Assembly (NCBI GenBank): GCA_051650965.1
Contig: JBOFRL010000038.1
Coordinates: forward strand, 1-40,208
Reading direction: 5' to 3'
Length of the DNA stretch: 40,208 bases
Source: Enterovibrio sp051650965
GTDB taxonomy: Bacteria > Pseudomonadota > Gammaproteobacteria > Enterobacterales > Vibrionaceae
How positions within the stretch are numbered: position 1 is the first letter of the stretch; every line of letters begins with the position of its first letter. The position numbers and the translations under genes are program-made. The notes beneath the pieces are model-generated. The model had not been told where the DNA came from and searched no databases. It saw only the letters and a list, made by a program, of their open reading frames with translations. Shown one piece after another: positions 1 to 7,732 of the stretch.

Positions 1-78
1 GCGCACTCGACCATCGCGGGTTGTGTCGTGCATCACTTCTAGCTGCTGCTTTTGTTCTGGAGTGAGAATAATTTTCAT
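1..78 (-). mobile_element. IS630-family transposase, N-terminal 26 codons (cut by window edge)
   Basis: The minus strand opens with an ATG at 78-76 and reads 26 codons without a stop to the window edge. The peptide starts MKIILTPEQKQQLEVMHD, which resembles the N-terminal helix-turn-helix start of IS630-type transposases. The rest of the gene lies outside the window, so catalytic residues cannot be checked. It sits immediately downstream of a truncated IS982 transposase in the same orientation, which suggests that this element inserted into the older IS982 copy. The family call is from recall of the N-terminus only. Confidence 0.6.
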
Positions 79-110
79 GGCGCGCAGTGTGATATCAAAG
101 TTATTAAAAA

Positions 111-743
111 TCAAGCACCTTCAATGCTCATGGGTATATTCATGTCGCCGCGCACCATTTTGTTCACGGGTTTTGTGTCGTGAGCATTAGCTGGCGTCAA
201 CCTCGCTTCGACAATGCCGCCTTGATGATTAACAATCAAATGCAGCTTAAAACCGTAGAACCAACCCATGGTGCCTTTGCCTCTGCGCGCGAGTCCTGCA
301 AAGGTTTTGTGGCGATTGATGAGCAAGTTATGGCAGACTTTTATGCTTGTTGAATCAATAAATTCGATACCAGTTGGATCACTTTTAAGGCTGGCAAAGT
401 AAGCGCACAGCGGCACTATCGCAACCGGCATCACTTCAATGAAACGGTTATAGCTGAATAAATCGGGGAGATCTGATTTATAAAAACGCGCCAAATAGCC
501 TGTGTAATAGTTTTTGAAATCACGATGGTTGGACGTGTGGAAAAGCACGATGATGGTCATCACTTCGCTGATAGTCATACGGCCGGAGCGTTGACGCTTG
601 CGCGCGCCGTCGGTGAGCTGAGTTTTTTCCCATTCAGGCAGAAAAATTGCACAAAAATCATCAATATCGCAAAACAATTCCACTAATTTGTGCATGAATT
701 TGTGCATGGACTCTCTAGTGTGATCAGGTTTCTTTTTTATCAA
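111..743 (-). mobile_element. IS982-family transposase, 3' truncated
   Basis: This encodes 210 residues of a DDE transposase of the IS982 family, whose full length is about 280-300 residues. Typical blocks are present: an N-terminal FCDIDDFC segment, SEVMTIIVLFH, the first catalytic Asp in IEFIDSTSIKVCHN, MGWFYGFKLHL, and the second Asp in NAHDTKPVNKM. After that point (near base 154) the sequence turns into unrelated residues and stops. The third catalytic acid and the C-terminal third are therefore missing and the gene is almost certainly dead. The IS630-type start at 78 lies just beyond the break. I could not define terminal inverted repeats with confidence. Confidence 0.8.
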
Positions 744-1050
744 AAAATCTGATCACGTGCGGGACCATTAGTTCAAAGTTTTTATCCCGAGTTCAGGTTA
801 AATAACAGTTCCATTTTAGTAGCTCACTTATGGGAGGGAACTCAATGCGGTTTGCGCGATCTGATCTGTCGCCAAACAAAACCAATGAGGCAAACCGTAT
901 TAGGCATGGATACATTACCATTTTTTACACCACAGGCACTGCAACGACTGAAAAAATAGTACAATGAAACCCAAACAAACCACTGGCATGTACACTGCTA
1001 ACGCATTTTAATTCCAGATTCTAAAAGGGTTAAGCCATAGCCGTGAAGGA
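744..1050. other. Non-coding stretch with mobile-element debris
   Basis: No convincing gene is present. Bases 845-855 and 890-900 form an inverted repeat of 11-base arms with one mismatch (TGCGGTTTGC-type arms). Bases 996-1040 resemble 39096-39140 near the other end of the window, with an identical 20-base core at 1002-1021 and 39102-39121. The neighbourhood and this repeat suggest remnants of insertion sequences rather than regulatory DNA, but no element boundary could be defined. Confidence 0.4.
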
Positions 1051-1077
1051 TAAAAAAAGGAGGCATTTGCCTCCTTT
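1051..1077 (-). terminator. Rho-independent terminator of the ureide operon
   Basis: On the minus strand an AAAGGAGGC/GCCTCCTTT stem with a four-base loop is followed by a run of seven T. It lies 18 bases past the permease stop codon, so it marks the 3' end of the minus-strand cluster. Confidence 0.85.
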
Positions 1078-1094
1078 GCATTGGATAAGAAAAA

Positions 1095-2324
1095 TTATTC
1101 AGCGGTCTTAGGTGGACGGCTTAGCAGTAAGTATCCAGCGCTTGCAATCAACATGGAGTCAAGTGATGGGATCATGGTTAGGGTGATCACGCCATTGACA
1201 GCAAGAAAACCAACCGCCGATCCGGCAATCCACACCACAAACGTTACCCATTTTATTTGCGGCTCATGCTCGAGCTGTTTTTCATCGTAGCCTTGTTTGC
1301 GATAACGTAAAAAGTCTGCAACATAGATGCCTGCTACGGGCGGAGTGGCGACACCTAAAAAGAGCAAAAACGGGATAAACCAGCTCATGATGTTCATGCT
1401 GCCAACGATGGTTGCAAGTACACCCAAGGCAATCGTGATCTGCCACTTAGGAAAGCGCGTGAGCAGCGTTGATACGACCAAAGTGCCTTGGAACATATTT
1501 CCAGCATTGCCAGTGACGCAAGCAAAGATCAGTAGCAGCGCCGCAGGAAGCGCTGCGCCAAGTGGAGTCATCGCGGATAAAAGAGAGTTTTGCCCAGTGA
1601 TGTTGCTCGGTGTTGCGCCGGCCCAAAATAGCAGAGGATAAGCGATCAAAAAGGTAAGCAGTGCTGCAACCAGCGCATGTTTGCGATTATGCACAAAGCT
1701 GCCAAAATCGGGCAGTGTTGCCACTAATACAATGATTGTGCCGACAACGGTTGATACCGCGACTCCCGTTGGCATGCTGCTAACTGCCGCTGAGAGCTGC
1801 GGCGCTTGCGTTCCAAACGCAACGCTCAAAATGTAACACAGCATCAGCGCTATTACGGGGACGGCAAATTGCGCTACTTTGCCAAGCACTGCAAAGCCAA
1901 AAGCAGTTGAAGCGGTAAAAATGACGCAGCCTAGCGCGACAAGAGGTGCGGTTGGGAGGTCAACTCCATGTTGCCCAAGCAGATCTTGCAGCGTATGGCC
2001 AAACATATTAGCTGTCACCGATATCCAGCCAAAAAGGCTGATCGCCATCAAAATATTAATCGCGATAGCACCTTGCTGGCCAAAGGCAAATTTCACGATG
2101 CCATAGGTTGGCAGGCGCGCTTTTTCGCCGACGCTAATTGTAATTGCCGAAAGGAAAGTGAGGATCAGGCTGCCTAAAACGACCACTTTTATCAGCTGAT
2201 CGCTGAGCAGTTGGTTGCCAAGGCTCGATGAGGACAGCAGCACCGGAGTCATTGCTATCCCTAGCAAAATCATCGTGATATGGAGGCCGGATGCAGTTCC
2301 TTGAGTTGGTTCGGATTTACGCAT
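1095..2324 (-). CDS. NCS1/cytosine-permease-type transporter
   Basis: This is a 409-residue polytopic membrane protein with about 12 hydrophobic segments. The order and feel match the CodB branch of the NCS1 nucleobase/ureide symporters, for example GWISVTANMFGH early, a conserved GTIIVLVATLPDFGSFV segment, and AGIYVADFLRYR late. The start is the ATG at 2324-2322, preceded by AAGGA. A longer reading frame to 2450 would overlap the upstream gene and adds a non-hydrophobic, non-family extension. It is the last gene of the minus-strand ureide cluster, 13 bases after the small AH_C gene. It probably imports the substrate used by the cluster, such as a ureide, a pyrimidine-like ring or an amide. 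The exact substrate cannot be read from the sequence. Confidence 0.8.
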   Translation of the reverse strand: MRKSEPTQGTASGLHITMILLGIAMTPVLLSSSSLGNQLLSDQLIKVVVLGSLILTFLSAITISVGEKARLPTYGIVKFAFGQQGAIAINILMAISLFGWISVTANMFGHTLQDLLGQHGVDLPTAPLVALGCVIFTASTAFGFAVLGKVAQFAVPVIALMLCYILSVAFGTQAPQLSAAVSSMPTGVAVSTVVGTIIVLVATLPDFGSFVHNRKHALVAALLTFLIAYPLLFWAGATPSNITGQNSLLSAMTPLGAALPAALLLIFACVTGNAGNMFQGTLVVSTLLTRFPKWQITIALGVLATIVGSMNIMSWFIPFLLFLGVATPPVAGIYVADFLRYRKQGYDEKQLEHEPQIKWVTFVVWIAGSAVGFLAVNGVITLTMIPSLDSMLIASAGYLLLSRPPKTAE

Positions 2325-2337
2325 GGTGCAATCCTTT

Positions 2338-2733
2338 TTATTTTGTGTGGTGATGGCCAGTGTAATTGCGCCAGCCGCCGGTCGCCGTGATCTCTTTTTG
2401 TCCTTCAACCAGCCAAGATTCTGCCAGCACGCCGAGCACTTTTCGCCCATCTTTTAGTGTCACAGTGCCGATGCAAAGGCCGGGAGGCTCTTTTTGTAAG
2501 ATGCTGCCAAGCCCTGCAGGCGGCACAGCCCAAAGCTCGAGCGCGATAGCATTGCCGGCGTTTGGAAAGCGGATCATGCCAGGGTGGCGATCGTTGATTG
2601 TCCAGCAGCGATAATCTGGCGATGTGGATGATTCTTCTACAAATTCAGCGCCCACCTCGATCATGTTGGGGTTTAATTCAAGGCCCCGCATTAAAGTTCC
2701 GTTTACGGCCAGTAGAACTTTGGTGTCAGACAT
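2338..2733 (-). CDS. Free-standing allophanate hydrolase C-terminal domain protein
   Basis: This 131-residue protein corresponds to the C-terminal domain of allophanate hydrolases (AtzF type, gamma-glutamylcyclotransferase-like fold) without the N-terminal amidase domain. Recognisable blocks are LLAVNGTLMRGLELN at the start, IALELWAVP in the middle, IGTVTLKDGRKVLGVLAE and ITATGGWRNY near the end. In full-length enzymes this domain helps convert allophanate to ammonia and CO2 after the amidase step. No amidase domain is encoded in this window, so its job here is unknown; it may act on a related carbamoylated intermediate. An AAGGAG ribosome site precedes the ATG. It sits between carbamate kinase (53-base gap) and the permease. 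Confidence 0.75.
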   Translation of the reverse strand: MSDTKVLLAVNGTLMRGLELNPNMIEVGAEFVEESSTSPDYRCWTINDRHPGMIRFPNAGNAIALELWAVPPAGLGSILQKEPPGLCIGTVTLKDGRKVLGVLAESWLVEGQKEITATGGWRNYTGHHHTK

Positions 2734-2786
2734 AGATGCTCCTTAAGGTTTATTTTCTGTTTAAAGTAACTTTTTGTATTGAAAGA

Positions 2787-3743
2787 TCATTTTCCAAGAA
2801 AGCGCGTTCCCGCCTTTCCTTCAACAGCTTTGCCCATCGCATCTGGTGAAGTGATAAGTCCCACTCCATTCGGGCATTTTTCAAGGTAGTTGAGCATCGC
2901 TTCGATTTTGGGTCCCATGCTGCCCACTCCAAAATGGCCGTCGCTAAGAAGCTGTTTGGCTTCGGCAAGGCTGAGCGAGTCAAGCCAGCGCTGCTGCGGC
3001 GTGCCAAAGTGAATGGCGACCTGCTCGACGCCGGTTGGGATGAGTAGCATGTCAGCGTGTAATTCGGCTGCAAGCAAGGCAGAGGCGCGATCTTTATCAA
3101 TGACCGCTTGCGCTGCTTGCAAAGTACCATCTTGCAGGCGGATAACGGGGATGCCGCCGCCGCCACAAGCGACGACGAGCACGTCTTGCTCGAGCAAAGT
3201 TTTGATTGTTGATTTCTCGACAATACTTAAAGGTGATGGCGATGCTACCACTCGGCGCCAGCCGCGACCCGAATCTTCCACAATCTTCCATCCAAGTTGG
3301 GCGGCTAAATTTTCTGCGGTCGCTTTCTCCATGTGCGCGCCGATCGGTTTATCAGGATTTTTGAATGCGGGATCGCGCTCGTCAATCAGCGTTTGCGTCA
3401 CCATTGCGACCACTTTGGTGCTGTGCAGGCCGCGGCGGTGCAGCTCATTGCCCAGCGCGTTTTGAAACATAAAACCGATCGCGCCTTGTGTGTCGCCGAC
3501 GGCATATTGTAGCGGCACCGTTGGCACCTCGGTGCCCGCAAGTTCGCTGCGGCGCAAAATGAAGCCAACTTGTGGCCCGTTACCGTGAGTCAGCACCACT
3601 CGCCAATCGGCTGCGATGAGCTCTGCAACGTGCCGCGCAGTTTCTGCCACGGCCTCATATTGCTGATCAAGGCTGACTTCATTGCTGCTGCGGATCAGCG
3701 CATTTCCCCCGACAGCAACAACTGCAAGTTTTTTCTTTTGCAT
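2787..3743 (-). CDS. allK: Carbamate kinase (AllK/ArcC type)
   Basis: This catalyses the reversible reaction carbamoyl phosphate + ADP to carbamate + ATP. It is 318 residues long, the usual length for the amino-acid-kinase-fold carbamate kinases. Visible motifs are AVGGNAL at the N-terminus, VVLTHGNGPQVG near residue 50, the ACGGGGIPV loop in the middle, VIDKDRASALLA, and GSMGPKIEA near the C-terminus. Its ATG is one base away from the stop codon of the AllG gene, so translation is probably coupled. Next to AllF and AllG it would drain carbamoyl phosphate into ATP, as in anaerobic allantoin use by E. coli. The symbol is given by context; ArcC is equally valid on sequence alone. Confidence 0.9.
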   Translation of the reverse strand: MQKKKLAVVAVGGNALIRSSNEVSLDQQYEAVAETARHVAELIAADWRVVLTHGNGPQVGFILRRSELAGTEVPTVPLQYAVGDTQGAIGFMFQNALGNELHRRGLHSTKVVAMVTQTLIDERDPAFKNPDKPIGAHMEKATAENLAAQLGWKIVEDSGRGWRRVVASPSPLSIVEKSTIKTLLEQDVLVVACGGGGIPVIRLQDGTLQAAQAVIDKDRASALLAAELHADMLLIPTGVEQVAIHFGTPQQRWLDSLSLAEAKQLLSDGHFGVGSMGPKIEAMLNYLEKCPNGVGLITSPDAMGKAVEGKAGTRFLGK

Positions 3744-3744
3744 G

Positions 3745-5157
3745 TTATTTCTCCAAATCGGTAGCGATAGCTGAAAGTGCTTTGATAAAACAGACTAATG
3801 GCGCGGTTGTGATCCCTGCGCCAATTTGCCCGACGCCCGCTTGCTTGTGCGCGATGCCGGTATTGATCACGGGTAAAATGTTGCGATCGACCACTTTTCT
3901 GGCATCGATACAGGTGGCTGAGCCGGCAAAATTGAGCGCTGGCAGAGTGAATGCTGGGTGTTGTGCAAGTGTGATTTGCTGCATGGCCATGCTATGGCTG
4001 ATGGCGTCTGCCGGCGTACCGCCAACGAATTTGACGATTGCCGGAGACGCAGCCATGGCAAATCCGCCAATTCCTGCAGTTTCGGTGATGGCGGAATCGC
4101 CCAAATCGGCAGCTGCGTCGTTAACGCCATATCCTGGGAAAAATAAGCCGTCGACGGGGTTGGCCGGCGCTTGAAACCAGTGGTCGCCTGTGCCTGACAA
4201 TCTGATCCCAAAATTAACGCCGTTACGCGCCATGACAGTGACCAGTGTGCTATGAGGCACGCCATGGGCTGCGTCGAGCATCGCTTTGCAGGCGGCCATA
4301 GAAAGATTGAGGAAAAAATGGTCGTTGGCTGCGATAAATTCTAGAACTTCTGGCCCGTGTTCGATTTTTGCAAGTGCGGGAGCGATACGCTTGAACAGAA
4401 GCCCACTGGCGGCAGCATTTCTGTTGTGGCATTCATCGCCCATGTGTAAAGCTTGCGCAATCAATGGCTTGAGCTCAATTTCGCCGCACTGCGCTAAGGC
4501 TTTGGCAAGTGTTGGCGCGAGCACGTTTTTCATCCAGCGCAGGCGATTTAGCACTTCGTCGCTGTTTGCGCCAAAGCGCAGCACTTTGCCGAGTCCTTCG
4601 TTAAAATTGCAAAATGCGCGATTGCCGTGTGCTTTGTTTTCGACAATCCATACCGGCATTGAGGGGCTGATAATGCCAGCCATTGGCCCGACAGCTTGGT
4701 AATGGTGGCATGGCTCTAGCGCGATTTCGCCGCGTGCGGCCATTTGCGCTGCGCTAGTAACATCGGCGGCCCATCCTTCAAAGACAATTGCGCCAGCAAT
4801 AGCGCCTTGCACAGGCCCGCACATGTCGGCCCATGCGATGGGGGGACCTGCGTGTAAAATACGGCGTTGCCCAGACAGAGCAGGAATTTCTTTATCCGCT
4901 ACGCTGATCCCAACGAGTACCGGCTGCGCGGCAAGGTAGCGCTCTAGCGCTATCTCATTGGCGGCATTGATTTTTTCATGCTCAAGCAGAGTTGCAAGCA
5001 TCCAATTTGCTTTTTCATCACCTTCCGCGACCGGTTGCCACTGCAAATGGAGCACTTCGCCGCCAGCGGTGGTTAAGTTGTCAGAAAAACTTTGCAGTCC
5101 AAGCCCTATCACGCGCAGAGGTTGCTGAAATAATTTATTGGTTGATTGGCTGTTCAT
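3745..5157 (-). CDS. allG: DUF1116 protein, oxamate carbamoyltransferase subunit AllG (YlbE)
   Basis: This 470-residue protein matches the DUF1116/YlbE family. Family-typical blocks are ADMCGPVQGAIAGAIVFEGWA near residue 110, FCNFNEGLGKVLRFGA, LHMGDECHNRNAAASGLLF, and MARNGVNFGIRLSG with a following GYGVNDAAADLGDSAITET. In E. coli, AllF, AllG and AllH together form the oxamate carbamoyltransferase that converts oxalurate and phosphate to oxamate and carbamoyl phosphate. It lies 7 bases after the AllF stop codon and 1 base before carbamate kinase, so the three genes are clearly one transcription unit. The family call is firm; the substrate in this organism is inferred. Confidence 0.85.
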   Translation of the reverse strand: MNSQSTNKLFQQPLRVIGLGLQSFSDNLTTAGGEVLHLQWQPVAEGDEKANWMLATLLEHEKINAANEIALERYLAAQPVLVGISVADKEIPALSGQRRILHAGPPIAWADMCGPVQGAIAGAIVFEGWAADVTSAAQMAARGEIALEPCHHYQAVGPMAGIISPSMPVWIVENKAHGNRAFCNFNEGLGKVLRFGANSDEVLNRLRWMKNVLAPTLAKALAQCGEIELKPLIAQALHMGDECHNRNAAASGLLFKRIAPALAKIEHGPEVLEFIAANDHFFLNLSMAACKAMLDAAHGVPHSTLVTVMARNGVNFGIRLSGTGDHWFQAPANPVDGLFFPGYGVNDAAADLGDSAITETAGIGGFAMAASPAIVKFVGGTPADAISHSMAMQQITLAQHPAFTLPALNFAGSATCIDARKVVDRNILPVINTGIAHKQAGVGQIGAGITTAPLVCFIKALSAIATDLEK

Positions 5158-5164
5158 CTTGTCC

Positions 5165-6712
5165 TCACTTGATTTGCAAAGCTAAATGGGCGGCAAGCTC
5201 TGCTGCTTGCATGTTGCTGGCGGCGACGAATACGCCGGCGTTACGTAGCGCTGCGATCTGCTCGGCGCGCGATTGTGGATCGAGCTCTGTGCCGCAAACA
5301 TGTGCGATAAAAAGTAAGTGGCGCGCGTTTTTTTGCGCCTCGGCCTGCGCTTTGGCTACTACTTGCAAAAGCTCTGCGGTCGGATCGAGGCTTGCGCCAT
5401 AACCGAGCACCACGTCAAACAGCAAAATTGCCGTTGCAGGATCTGCCGCCTCGCTCTGCAATCTTGCATTGCGTAAAGTGGGGTCGATCATGGGATGCGG
5501 GCGGCCTTGGGTAAACTCGTCGTCTCCCATATCAACCAAGCTGTGCCCTTGGCCGTGATTGCTGTTGTGCAAGGGCGAGGCACCTTTCACTGGGGAATTG
5601 GACTCACAGGTAAGCCCTGCTGCGATCAGCGCAAGCTGCGCTTCGTAGCAGAAGGTGCCGCCAGCAAAAATGCCGCGAATATCGCGCTGACCTTTGGCGA
5701 TTTTTGCGGTCGCGGTTTTTACTTCTGCAATAGTTTGTGCGTCGACAGCCGCGTTTTTAGGAATAGCTTTGCCGTGAAGCGCGGCGACTGCTACATCAGC
5801 AGCATGCTGCAAACTCGATGCAGGGATAACGCCGTGTTGAGCAAGCATCGCAGTGTCTGCGCCTAAAAAGTGCACGACTACCGGCTTTCCACAGCTGCGC
5901 GCTAAGGACAATACCTCTTCTGTCACAGCTTTTGCAGGTGGTTTGGAGAGCAAAACGATGAGGCGAGTTTGCGGATCTGCAGCGAGCATGCGGATCCCTT
6001 GAAGCATGCTCAGGCCGCCGATCTCTTCATGCAAATCGCGTCCGCCGGTGCCAAGCGCTTGTGAAACGCCTTCGCCCAAATGATGAATACGACAGCTTAC
6101 TTCCTGCAGGCCGGTGCCAGAAGCGGCAACAAGGCCGATCGCGCCGCGGCGCACCACGTTGGCAAAACCAAGAGGCAGACCGTTGATGATGGCGGTTCCG
6201 CAGTCAGGCCCCATCACAAGAAGATCGCGTTTTGCGGCAAATTGCTTGATTGCGAGCTCTTGTTCTTCGGGAACGTTGTCAGAAAACAGCATAACATTCA
6301 TGTTAAGTTGCAGCGCTTTTAGCGCCTCAGCTGCAGCGTAGCGGCCGGGCACGGAAATGAGCGCAAGGTTTGCCGCCGCATCGCGCTCTTTGCCCATCAT
6401 TAGGCTAGTCGCAGGACGTTTGCCGATTTGGCCAGGTTCATCATCCATAGCGGCAGGACGTAGCAGTTCATCGGCAACAGCCAAAGCTTGCTCGCCCGCT
6501 TTTTCGTCGGCTAAAAGGGCAATTAAAAGGTCGCTTGGCTTGGCGGCTGCGTCAATGTTCATGCCTGCATCGCGCATACGCTCAAGGTTTGCCTCGGTCG
6601 CCATGGCGACGGAAGCTTGCTGCACGCCGCTTAGCCCGTTGAGCTTAGCGGACACTTGCATCAGCGAAACAGAGTCTTTGTAGAGATTGGGATAAATTTT
6701 GTAGTGCAACAT
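5165..6712 (-). CDS. allF: FdrA-family protein, oxamate carbamoyltransferase subunit AllF
   Basis: This 515-residue protein belongs to the FdrA family, which has a succinyl-CoA-synthetase-alpha-like, CoA-ligase-type fold. Recognisable blocks are LLVMGPDCGTAIINGLPLGF and LVAASGTGLQEVSC near residues 170-210, GTGGRDLHEEIGG, IFAGGTFCYEAQ, and HPMIDPTLRN followed by ILLFDVVLGYGA. The start is the ATG at 6712-6710 preceded by GGAAG; an upstream reading frame to 6814 adds a spurious leader. It is the first gene after the internal terminator-like hairpin at 6743-6776. In E. coli, AllF works with AllG and AllH as the oxamate carbamoyltransferase. No frameshift is seen and the length is close to the E. 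coli protein. Confidence 0.87.
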   Translation of the reverse strand: MLHYKIYPNLYKDSVSLMQVSAKLNGLSGVQQASVAMATEANLERMRDAGMNIDAAAKPSDLLIALLADEKAGEQALAVADELLRPAAMDDEPGQIGKRPATSLMMGKERDAAANLALISVPGRYAAAEALKALQLNMNVMLFSDNVPEEQELAIKQFAAKRDLLVMGPDCGTAIINGLPLGFANVVRRGAIGLVAASGTGLQEVSCRIHHLGEGVSQALGTGGRDLHEEIGGLSMLQGIRMLAADPQTRLIVLLSKPPAKAVTEEVLSLARSCGKPVVVHFLGADTAMLAQHGVIPASSLQHAADVAVAALHGKAIPKNAAVDAQTIAEVKTATAKIAKGQRDIRGIFAGGTFCYEAQLALIAAGLTCESNSPVKGASPLHNSNHGQGHSLVDMGDDEFTQGRPHPMIDPTLRNARLQSEAADPATAILLFDVVLGYGASLDPTAELLQVVAKAQAEAQKNARHLLFIAHVCGTELDPQSRAEQIAALRNAGVFVAASNMQAAELAAHLALQIK

Positions 6713-6742
6713 AGTTATACTTCCAAAGAAGAATATGGGATA

Positions 6743-6776
6743 AAAAAATAGAGGGACTGGCAAGCCAAAGTCCCTC
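6743..6776 (-). terminator. Hairpin with T-tract between the biuret-hydrolase-like gene and allF
   Basis: On the minus strand GAGGGACT and AGTCCCTC (8 bp) enclose a 10-base loop and are followed by CTATTTTTTT. This is a good intrinsic terminator placed 40 bases after the hydrolase stop and 31 bases before the allF start. Either the hydrolase is transcribed separately, or the hairpin attenuates read-through into allFG, allK and the permease. Confidence 0.75.
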
Positions 6777-6815
6777 CATGACCATACAAGAACGCATGTG
6801 GCGCTCTTCCCCAAT

Positions 6816-7481
6816 TTAGCTTTTTAGTGCGGCAACGAGTTTGTCTGCGTTGCTTACCCAGCCCACAATGGCGCCTTGCGCTTGGATCATCTCCAGCGTA
6901 ACTCTGTGAAATTCTGGGAAGTATGACGCGCAGCAGTCTTCAGGGATGAGAAGCTCATAGCCGCGATCGTTGGCTTCGCGCGCGGTGGTTTGCACGCAAA
7001 CTTCGGTCGTCACTCCGCAAATGATCAAAGAGCGGATGCCACGAGCTTGCAGAATGAGGTGTAAATCTGTGGCGTAGAAAGCGCCTTTGCCCGGCTTATC
7101 AATAACCGGCTCGCCTGCGATAGGGTAAAGCTCCGGAATGATGTCGTGGCCGGCTTCACCTTGCACGAGAATGCGTCCCATCGTGCCGGCTTCGCCGATA
7201 AATTTTTTGCCGCCGCGTACAAGCTTTGCGGGAAGACAGTCGCTAAGATCTGGGCGGTGCCCTTCGCGGGTATGGATAACAAGCATGCCCTTCGAGCGCG
7301 CAGCCTCTAGCACTTTGCGGCACGGCTCGATGGCGCGGCGCACCAAAGAGACATCATTACCTAGGGCATGGCCAAATCCATTCGGCTCCACAAAATCGCG
7401 CTGCATGTCGATCATTACAAGCGCTGTTGTGGCTGGGTCAAAGGAAAAATCGAAAGGTCTGGCATTGACGTTTTTCATCAT
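6816..7481 (-). CDS. Isochorismatase-family cysteine hydrolase, biuret-hydrolase-like
   Basis: This 221-residue cysteine amidohydrolase of the isochorismatase superfamily has the complete Asp-Lys-Cys triad: D25 in VMIDMQRDF, K132 in DKPGKGAFY, and C162 in GVTTEVCVQTT. The blocks HTREGHRPDLSD, GHDIIPELYPI, ATDLHLILQARGI and REANDRGYE closely resemble biuret hydrolase BiuH, which cleaves biuret to allophanate and ammonia. Triuret, ureidoacrylate or N-carbamoyl amide hydrolases are close relatives, so the substrate is open. The start is the ATG at 7481 preceded by AGGGA; a second ATG follows at once. It leads the minus-strand cluster and faces allH across a 251-base divergent spacer. Confidence 0.82.
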   Translation of the reverse strand: MMKNVNARPFDFSFDPATTALVMIDMQRDFVEPNGFGHALGNDVSLVRRAIEPCRKVLEAARSKGMLVIHTREGHRPDLSDCLPAKLVRGGKKFIGEAGTMGRILVQGEAGHDIIPELYPIAGEPVIDKPGKGAFYATDLHLILQARGIRSLIICGVTTEVCVQTTAREANDRGYELLIPEDCCASYFPEFHRVTLEMIQAQGAIVGWVSNADKLVAALKS

Positions 7482-7522
7482 GGTATTTCCCTGCTGGTTG
7501 ATGACGCGTTGAGTAATTCTAG

Positions 7523-7622
7523 TCGACGAAAACAAAAAGAGAGTCTCGTCGAAAAAACAGCAAGCAATAAATGCGAATGTGTTGCATTGTGATGGAAAGC
7601 GCGAAAATTGTCATTGTCGCGC
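7523..7622. promoter_or_regulatory. Divergent regulatory spacer with two inverted repeats
   Basis: The 251-base spacer between the hydrolase and allH (7482-7732) must hold promoters for both. Two short inverted repeats are visible: TCGACGA at 7523-7529 with TCGTCGA at 7546-7552, and GCGCGA at 7599-7604 with TCGCGC at 7617-7622 (12-base spacing). These could be operators for a dimeric regulator. No regulator gene lies in the cluster. No strong sigma70 promoter stands out. Confidence 0.35.
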
Positions 7623-7732
7623 GTTGATCTTGCGCAAAGAAGTGGCTAAAAGCTCAGCCTTTGATCAGCAAAATGTTTTTATTGAAATTTTTTGCCAGAC
7701 TGTCGTTAAAAAATCATACATGGGGTGAATAG

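Noticed and set aside
1081..1290. Plus-strand open frame opposite the permease gene
   Set aside because: It is a shadow of the permease coding strand with no ribosome site. Many similar frames opposite high-GC genes were dropped for the same reason.
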